This document shows positions 56,970-64,000 of a stretch of DNA of 64,000 bases, piece by piece. The stretch comes from Pictodentalium vernedei (Eukaryota > Mollusca > Scaphopoda > Dentaliida > Dentaliidae): assembly GCA_031216915.1 (NCBI GenBank), contig CM062297.1, positions 181,436,350 to 181,500,349 on the forward strand. The letters run 5' to 3'. The notes under the pieces were generated by a model. That model was not told the DNA's origin. It saw only the letters and a program-made list of their open reading frames with translations, and did not search any database. Numbering within the stretch: the first letter of the stretch is position 1; each line of letters starts with the position of its first letter. A program made the position numbers and the translations under genes.

Positions 56970-58200
56970 TGGGCCACTATCACATCCGATCCTTGGATGT
57001 TAGATGTTGTTTGGTCCGGGCTGCGAATATCCTTCCGACGGCACTCCACTCTGTCTGGGGTGCCTTTTCCAACCACAGTTCCTTCAGAAATTTTACGTCT
57101 GGAACTTTTGTCCACGGAGATAGACAATCTCCTGACAAAGGAGGCGATTGAGGTCATCAAGAACATTAGGTCAGTGGGTTTCTATTCCCGCCTGTTCTTG
57201 GTGCCGAAGAAGGATGGCCGACTCTGACCGGTTCTCGATCTGAGTTTCCTGAACCAGTCTATCATTGCTCCCAAGTTCAGCATGGAGACTTTCAGGTCGG
57301 TCCTCCGTTCAATTCACCAGGGAGATTTCGCTTCCAGCTTCGACCAGTGAGACGCTTACTTTCACGTTCCGATTCATTGGGCGTTACGGAAGTATCTCAG
57401 GTTCATTTTTCTGGGGCGAGTTTACCAGTTCAAGGCCATGCCTTTCGGCCTCAACCTGGTTCCTTGGTCTTTCACCAGACTGATGTCGCATGTGATAGCT
57501 TTCCATCGCATACAGTCCAGGGTGACTACTTCGGCATATCTGGACGATATCCTCCAGGGGCATTCCAATGCTGCCTTACTGGAGTCGGATGTCACCACTC
57601 TGTTGAGCTTGCTCACGTCGCTACGTTTCAGAGTCAACGAGGAGAAGTCGGACCTGGTCCCTTCTCAGTCGTTTTATCATCTGGGGATGGCTTTCCGCAC
57701 ACAATTCAATTTGGTGGCGGTTCCCCAGGCCAAGGCTGTGATTCTCTCAGCTTTTGCTCCGACTCTGTCCCAGTCCACATCCGCGACGACTCGAAGTTTT
57801 CTCCGGCTAATCGGTCTCTGCTGTTTGGTGACGGATCTCATTCCTCTAGGTCGGCTGCGTGTCCGACCTCTCCAACACTTTCTGCACAGTCGTTGGAGGC
57901 CGAATGTAGATTTTCTGGATCTGGTGCTTCAGTTTCCAGACTATCTTTATCCTCACCTTCTCCTCTGGGCGGATGTCCAGTGGCTTTCGCAGGGTGTTCC
58001 GTTGGACTTCCCCATGTCCGATCGCGTTCTGACAGCAGATGCCAGCGATCTCGGATGGTGTGCGTCGTTGGATCCTCTAGGTCTTTCCATTCACGGGATG
58101 GTGGACCAGGATCATGCAGCTCTACACATCAACCAACAGGAGCTTCTTGCTCTTCTTCTGCGTTTCAGGCAGTGGATCCCTCACCTATCGAATCGCTAGG
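56970..58200 (+). pseudogene. DIRS reverse transcriptase and RNase H (fossil)
   Basis: The region shows GFYSRLFLVPKKDG near its start, MPFGLNLVPWSFTRLM and AYLDDIL (the catalytic Asp-Asp) in the RT core, then LTADASDLGWCA and HINQQELLALLL for RNase H. This order and wording are typical of DIRS/Ngaro polyproteins. Not intact. Confidence 0.9.
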
Positions 58201-58439
58201 TCCTTCTGTTGTCCGACCATTTGACGGTGGTTGCTTACATTCGGAACCAGGGCGGCACGCACTCTGTTCCAATGTACGATTGGCTTGGGATCTTATACTG
58301 CTCGCTCAGGATGTCCGCGCCGGGGTGGCTGTTCGTCACATTCCCGGTCGCCTGAACGTCCTAGCCGACTCCCTGTCCCGTCGGGGCAGGGTCATTTCCA
58401 CCAGGTGGATGCTCCACATGGCGGGTTCCATCGATCTCT

Positions 58440-59600
58440 TGTGACTAGTTGGAACCATCAGGTGGACACTTTCGTGTCCCCGAGTCCAGATGCTCTGGCT
58501 TTCGCCGTGGATGCTCTGGCCCTCCTTTGGGATGGTCTTGTCGGCTACACCTTCCTACCGGTTCCGATTCCGCCTCAGGTTCTCACCCAGATATGAACCT
58601 GCAGTCGTCGAATCCTTTCGATCACACCCGTCGCTTCGGTGGGTGTGGATCATTCTGCTCCGCTCTCTGTTAGCGGCGGTTCGGGCATGTCTCCCTCTAC
58701 CTTGCGACTTTCTTTGCCAAAGTCGCCCGGGAGGTTTTCAAGTTGACCCGACTTCATTGTGCCTTCGCACATGTCTTTTATCGGGTCCTGTCTCCTCCGT
58801 AGTGGTTTTTCGAGACACGCAGTGGAGTTGCTTTTCTTCAAGGAGGCACTCACTCCACTGGTTTAGCCTCTGTGGCTAAGTGGAAGGTTCTTCTGTCAAT
58901 GGTGTGTGATCACTCTGTTGCTCCTTCGATCACACTGCTTGCGGAGTTTTCTGGTATATGTTTGTTTCTGGGGGGTCTCCAGCTATGTGTACTTGTCCAT
59001 GCTTCGGAGACATTTTTTCCTATGTGATACCGCATTGTTTCGACACTCATCCTTGCCTCTCCAAGCTTGTTCAGCTCTTTTCCTTGAAAAGGCCTAGGAC
59101 TTTGCAGTTTACTCCAAGATGGTCACGTTCTTGGGCGCTGCTCTGCTTGGGGGTGGGGGGCGTTCATGCCTTTATCCTGGATGAATATGCGTTTTCCCAT
59201 ATGCCAGATCTCTCCTGCATCCATTTCTTGATGGACTTGTCTTGCTATTCGTGCAGCTTCTGCTCGTCTAGCTACTGGTGATTGTATTACCAATTGTTTT
59301 TTCTGCCAGGAGGTGCGTGCATTGTCTTCCTCTTTTAATAACTCTGTCATGTTGTCAGATGACTGATGTTATACTGGCAGCCTTCTGGAGAAATGCTACT
59401 TTCTCCTTTTCTCTGCGACAGTTGCAGGAGCTGACAGAGACCCTTGGGGCTCTCTTTCTTCGGCTCAGGATGTTATCTATCCAAGCTTTTCAGCTTTTTT
59501 CAGGGTCGGTTCCAGCTTTGTGCTGTTACTGCCCTTTTCTGTCTGTGCGTCGCACTTCACCATACGCCTCATCTTTCATCTAATGTTTGTGATGCTATGG
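58440..59600 (+). pseudogene. DIRS downstream coding region, recombinase position (fossil)
   Basis: Coding-like GC-rich sequence between RNase H and the internal complementary region, where the family has its tyrosine recombinase. No clear catalytic motif can be read in it. Assignment by position only. Confidence 0.45.
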
Positions 59601-59701
59601 TTTGATAGGCCTAGGGATCTCTTCCTCTGTCCATGGTCCCAGTGCTATTGAGTTATGTGTGGGTTGGTTATGTGATTCCCTCCAGCCTTTTGTCTATTCA
59701 G

Positions 59702-59792
59702 CCTGTTGTAAACAATTGAGGTAGGTTGATAAGAAGTATAAATTTTATAGTAAATTTCCTTTCTTATTATACCTACTGAAATTGTTTACATG
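59702..59792. repeat. DIRS internal complementary region
   Basis: GCCTGTTGTAAACAATTGAG then GTAGGTTGATAAG is complementary to the outer left end. The adjoining TATAAATTTTATAGTAAATT then TCCTTTCTTATTATACC is complementary to the outer right end. The two halves abut, as they would in a joined circle of the element. Confidence 0.9.
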
Positions 59793-59860
59793 GAGGCCCT
59801 CCCGTCTTCTTATTCGGGTAAGAATCCTTCCTCCCCGCTGATCACATAACTCCTGTGTTG

Positions 59861-60146
59861 TTCGGAATCAAAAGAATGACGAATTGATGCATTGCGCACT
59901 TTGACGGAAGTCAGGGATTTGTACTATGGAAGAGCGTCCCATACTGGGTGTGCGCCGATGGCGCTCGGCCCAGTTTTGGCTTATTTTTTCGTGGTGTTTT
60001 TACACCACTTTTCTTTCCCAAATCTTGGGAAAGATTAAAATAGAGAGTATTTTATCCGAGTTAGGTTCTTCCACTGTAGTGCAAGCCTGTTGTAAACAAT
60101 TTCGGTAGGTATAATAAGAAAGGAAATTTACTATAAAATTTATACT
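59861..60146. repeat. DIRS right inverted terminal repeat
   Basis: Complement of the left terminal repeat plus an outer extension GAAAGGAAATTTACTATAAA. Only a handful of differences from the left copy are visible. Confidence 0.9.
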
Positions 60147-60928
60147 TTCGTCAGTTTGAAGTACCCAAATGGGTATGGAAAATGGGCTGACATTTCTGGA
60201 AGAAGTGTGTAACCTAATTTCCTGGCATGTGCAACAACAAATATTTGGGCAAAAATTAATTTTTTAGTTATTCAAAAAATTTGTTTGCAAATATTGGTTT
60301 TGTAAAGTGTTACAATACAGCTGCTATGGAATGGTTTTTTTCCATGGGTGAGCAATATTTTCACAGACTTAATAATATTAGATTCCAAACACTAATTATA
60401 GGAATAATCATCAAAAATTTAATTAATTAAGCACCAGGTACAACCCAGTTCTTCATTAATTAAAATTTTGCTGATGTTGATTTTCCTTACCTGGTAAATG
60501 CATGTGTGTTCATCTCTGACCATGCGCGGATTGTGACCAGACCACGACGACTACTGTAAGATGGCATTTTGATTATTTTTAGATGATATTAAAAACAAAT
60601 TGCAAACGATTGTATGAAATTTATTCACAAACAACTCAAGAGTACAGTGAAATCGTAGTAACTAAATAGTCATTCTACAAGAGAAATATATTCAGTGTAT
60701 TAAAACAAATTGCAGCCGATTGTACAAAATTTATTCACAAACAAATCAAAGTACACTGAAATCCTTATAACTGAATAGTCATTCTATATTCAGTTATCAG
60801 CAATGTATAATTAAGCAGAATTTGGTCATTTTTGTGTACTCTGAAAAATAGCACTTCTGTTACTGGTATATCTTGTTTGACAAAACTCATGACACTCAGT
60901 CAAACAAAGGAGAATTTATTGAATGCTT

Positions 60929-61303
60929 TAGGGGGTGCGGTGGCTCAGTTGGTAGTGGTGCAGGCTGCACGCCGAGAGGTCCTCGGTTCGAATCCCACCT
61001 GCGGCAACCGCGTTGTGTCCTTGGGCAAGACACTTCACCCCGATTGCCTACATGGGGGCACGATGACGCTGGTACTGAGGCGTACTGCACGTCGATGGTG
61101 CGCATGTCTTCAACCAATCTAACCCTGCCTGTGCTGCGGTGCAGAGTTTAGAGTTACGATGTTGGAGAGCTGACAGCTGCTCGTCGTTGCTCGGTGGTTC
61201 TCTCCGGGTTCTCCGGCTTCCTCCACCCGTAAAACTGTAATGGTCACGATTAGCCGTTGTGCATAAGTATGTGACCCTAAACGCCAATAAATAAATAAAT
61301 AAA
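60929..61303 (+). mobile_element. tRNA-headed SINE in duplication copy 2
   Basis: Target duplication TATTGAATGCTT at 60917-60928 and 61304-61315. The unfilled site is in copy 1 near 51292-51303. A box GTGCGGTGGCTCAGTTGG, B box GGTTCGAATCCCA. Confidence 0.94.
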
Positions 61304-62461
61304 TATTGAATGCTTAAGCCATTAAAAAAAATGTCTATGTTCTCAGGCAATTGTGCCTCAAATTTTTGATGAGGGCGGGAGGCTGTTTATTTTTATTTTT
61401 TATTCTGAAATCTGAAAAAGAAACCCTAAAAAAATATATTCACATTTCAGGAAGAAATCTTTTACAAACTCCAGACTGGTGTTATCTTATCACAAATTTA
61501 CAAAATGCTTCAATCAACTTGGCTGTTGACAACATGCCAAAGATGCTCCATTGCAGGATTATGTTCAATCCATCACTAATTTGAAAAGATAATAGCGGCA
61601 TTTTCTTCAAAAGTTATTATATGTACCAACATAGAAAACATTTATATAATAGTCAGAAATTCAAAGCATGAAAATGCGGAGGAAAATGGGAGCAGGAAGT
61701 TGAAATACTACAGAGAAATGTGGGTGTACCGGTGCCGGTGTTCAAAATTCTGATCCAAAAATACTGACCGGGGAAATTTATTTTGACCGGGCATAATGTT
61801 TTCTCTTTTTTTTTTGGGGGGGGGGGAGGGATGGGGGGGGGGGGAGGGGTGTTTCACTAGGTGTTAAACAGTTTTGATGTGGTGGATATTTAATGACGCG
61901 AGCAGTGCCTTAGAATATGCACCTTTTTTTAAATGACCTTACATTGGATGTACTGAGGCAGGATAGACTTAGAAACATGGAAGTGCTCTAAAGTGGGCTG
62001 CGGGCTGCACAGGAATAAATGATTGGCTAAGCTTGACTTCATTGCTTTCCTGATATAACCGTAGATGCTGAAAGTATCCTTAACTAGAAGAGTGTTAGAA
62101 GCCACTATCATGGCTCTATTGAAAAATGCTGAAAGCCACTATAGTTGCTTTACACTGTGTGCATTAGCTTGATGTTTTCTCACAGTAGAACAGAATTGTT
62201 TATATAAAATTGTTTTGTTACAATTTATTGGAGAGTGCACATTACAGCAAATCAATTATTTTTTAACAAAATTTTGATAAACCAAAGCTCCCAAGCTGGT
62301 GGCAATAGAATTTATAAAAAAAAAAAGTCATGTTACAAATCACCTTTGAAAAAAAATTCAGCACCCTACCAGTTAAAAATACCAATATATAAATTCAACA
62401 AGAATCCACTCTATACTCTACATGCAATTAGCAGGTCAAATGTGTAGTGAAAGTGTGTTTT

Positions 62462-62690
62462 CCACCTGGGAACCCCGGGAAGTAAGCAGCACTTGTTTAC
62501 TGTGGTAAACCAGTTCCGCTTTACTAGTAAAATAGGACCCAGTCACCAATGCTTGGGGTGAAAGTCCTCTAAAATGGGCAACATGTAGATCAACGATTGA
62601 CTAAACTTGACTTCATCTCCATGTTGTGTCACGATTAGCCATGGTGCATAAATATGTGACGTTAACCACCAACAAACAAACAAACGAAAG
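62462..62690 (+). repeat. Element L, duplicate copy
   Basis: Near-identical to 52456-52685 because it lies in copy 2 of the tandem duplication; contains CTAGTAAAATAGGACCCAG and the (AACA)n tail. Confidence 0.7.
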
Positions 62691-62985
62691 TGTGTTTTGC
62701 TGTTAGAAGTTATATGCAATTAACAGGGGTTATTCAATTAATTCTTTACTAAACATGACAACCATAACCAGGCAGCTCTATTCACAAATATCTCTTTTCA
62801 ATTTTATTTTTTGTTTTTCAATTTTTTTCCTGAGAATATAGTGTATGACCTCTCATTGGAACAAGCATGCTGAGATCCTTCAATTTCTTTGCAGGTGCTG
62901 TTTCCTATTTCTGTTTTTTAAAAGGGTTATGAAATATCCTTTTAAGTGGACTCCATTGTATTTCAGATTTTTCAAAAACATAATA

Positions 62986-63413
62986 CAGTGAAGCCCACTT
63001 AATTGTATATCTCTTAATTGAATAACCCTGTTAATTGAATATAATTTCCAAACACCAAACCATTTACCATACTTCCAATACAAATTTGCCCTGTTAAATG
63101 CATATGGGTTATAGAATAAACACCTGTTAATTGAATAAAAAATCTTTCAATATGTCATGGAAATACCCTGAAAATGACAAAATTCTCCTTGTTTACAGAC
63201 CTATTTGTCCTCAGTACATCCATTACAGACATTTAATCTATTATATCTTGTTTGACAGAGCTCCTTGAGCTCTGTCAAACATGATATAATAGAATAAATG
63301 CTTAATTTATCTCTAGAATACAACAAAGTGGCAAATCCCTCTTAACTGAATGCTCCTGTTAATTGAATAATTTTCACTGACAAAGTGGTTATTCTATTAA
63401 CAGGATTCTACTG
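62986..63413. mobile_element. TA-MITE family E, copy 3 (428 bp)
   Basis: TA at 62984-62985 and 63414-63415; ends CAGTGAAGCCCACTT and CAGGATTCTACTG; core GACAGAGCTCCTTGAGCTCT. Confidence 0.87.
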
Positions 63414-63523
63414 TATCCCCAACCCATTGGATCCTCTGGAAATTTTTAACAAAATTTAATAGGTACATGAATTACGTGAATACATTTAAAAGACTGTATA
63501 TCATATCACACAAGAGTCTTTAA

Positions 63524-63766
63524 CTCTTCACCCACTGAGTAATTTTAATATATTTTTCATCAAATATAGTCATGGCTGCTCTGAAGCAGCCATGACTATA
63601 TTTGATGAAAAATTCATGAATATTTAACACTGGAAGTCACAGGGAGAAAAATCTATACAACTTACAGGGGAAAATTGGGTTAAATGTCCTCAAATTTAAC
63701 TTATTTTAATAGCATGAGATTTCCTCTCCTGGGCAGGAATATCCGCCAGCAGCATGCAAAGAGATA
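63524..63766. mobile_element. TTAA-MITE family D, copy 4
   Basis: Left TTAA at 63520-63523. The core hairpin is here complete: ATCAAATATAGTCATGGCTG, then CAGCCATGACTATATTTGAT. The right TTAA is lost. Confidence 0.78.
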
Positions 63767-63810
63767 TTCCCATGATCAATGTCACAGTGAATGTTAAATC
63801 CTCATCATGT

Positions 63811-64000
63811 TTAGCTCACTTGAGCGAAGCTCAAGGAGAGCTTTACTATAATCACTTTCCATCCGTCGTCGTGCCTCTAGCGTTAACTTTACATTATCCA
63901 CTTCTCCTAACAAACTACTGGACCAAATTCAACAAAATTTGCTGTGTATGTTCCTTATCATATGCCAATCAAGTTTGTTCAAATCAAGTTGACCCCCCCC
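63811..64000 (+). repeat. AGCTC-headed repeat, start only
   Basis: TTTAGCTCACTTGAGCGAAG then CTCAAGGAGAGC. The following CAAACTACTGGACCAAATTC resembles 4340-4400. It runs off the window end. Confidence 0.75.

Larger units (their letters stand above)
53947..60146 (+). mobile_element. DIRS-type (tyrosine recombinase) retroelement, fossil
   Basis: Inverted terminal repeats lie at about 53947-54204 and 59861-60146. A gag-like region covers about 54470-56780, reverse transcriptase about 56970-57750, RNase H about 57980-58200, and the region where the family carries its recombinase about 58440-59600. An internal complementary region is at about 59702-59792. All structural parts are present, but coding regions are interrupted several times, so the copy is broken. 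The near-identical terminal repeats and insertion after the local duplication indicate a young age. It is much more GC-rich than its surroundings. No target duplication is expected for the family, and none is seen beyond a few shared T. Confidence 0.9.
52756..62754 (+). repeat. 3.9-kb tandem duplication, copy 2 (expanded)
   Basis: Same order as copy 1 and about 1% different by eye in the stretches compared (for instance 49772-49975 against 53195-53398). Copy 2 lacks copy-1 bases 49026-49511. It has gained a DIRS-type element and a SINE and has a small deletion near 62695. Confidence 0.93.

Overview
The window is AT-rich eukaryotic DNA packed with mobile elements and carries almost no coding sequence. 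Several features suggest a marine invertebrate, either a lophotrochozoan or an invertebrate deuterostome: modular tRNA-headed and 5S-headed SINEs with a (AATA)n tail, repeats headed TTTAGCTCA or CCCCCCGC, a Tc1 transposase, a DIRS-type element and many hairpin MITEs. The species cannot be settled from sequence alone.

The only host gene recognised is on the + strand. Three short exons (3827-3933, 13789-13855, 32815-32887) have good splice sites and compatible phases. Together they encode a peptide that aligns, from memory of the family, with the C-terminal HAT-repeat region of UTP6, a UtpB subunit of the small-subunit processome. The introns are about 9.9 and 19 kb. The last UTP6 exon(s) were not found in the remaining 31 kb.

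Layout. 1-705: two ends of a ~600-bp direct repeat, the second cut by a 5'-truncated LINE (706-3715). 3.9-13.8 kb: SINEs, hAT-type MITEs, and a long composite repeat whose 157-bp tandem unit carries a perfect AGGTCAnnnTGACCT palindrome. 13.8-32.8 kb: a 428-bp TA-MITE, a 1.19-kb foldback element, an ancient local duplication, many TTAA-MITEs, a nearly intact Tc1 copy (25306-26828) and a 5S-rRNA-headed SINE. 33.8-40.1 kb: a TA-MITE, then a four-level nest of elements. 41-48.6 kb: further MITEs and SINEs, and a second copy of the 1.4-1.8 kb AGCTC repeat. 48.8-62.75 kb: a direct tandem duplication of a 3.9-kb unit; its second copy later received a DIRS-type element (about 53947-60146) and a SINE. 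62.98-64 kb: MITEs and the start of another AGCTC repeat.

The best evidence in the window is internal. Local tandem duplications give before-and-after pairs for two TTAA-MITE families, one hAT-like element, one SINE and the DIRS element, which fixes their ends, target preferences and order of arrival. No bacterial, CRISPR, rRNA or true tRNA genes were seen.
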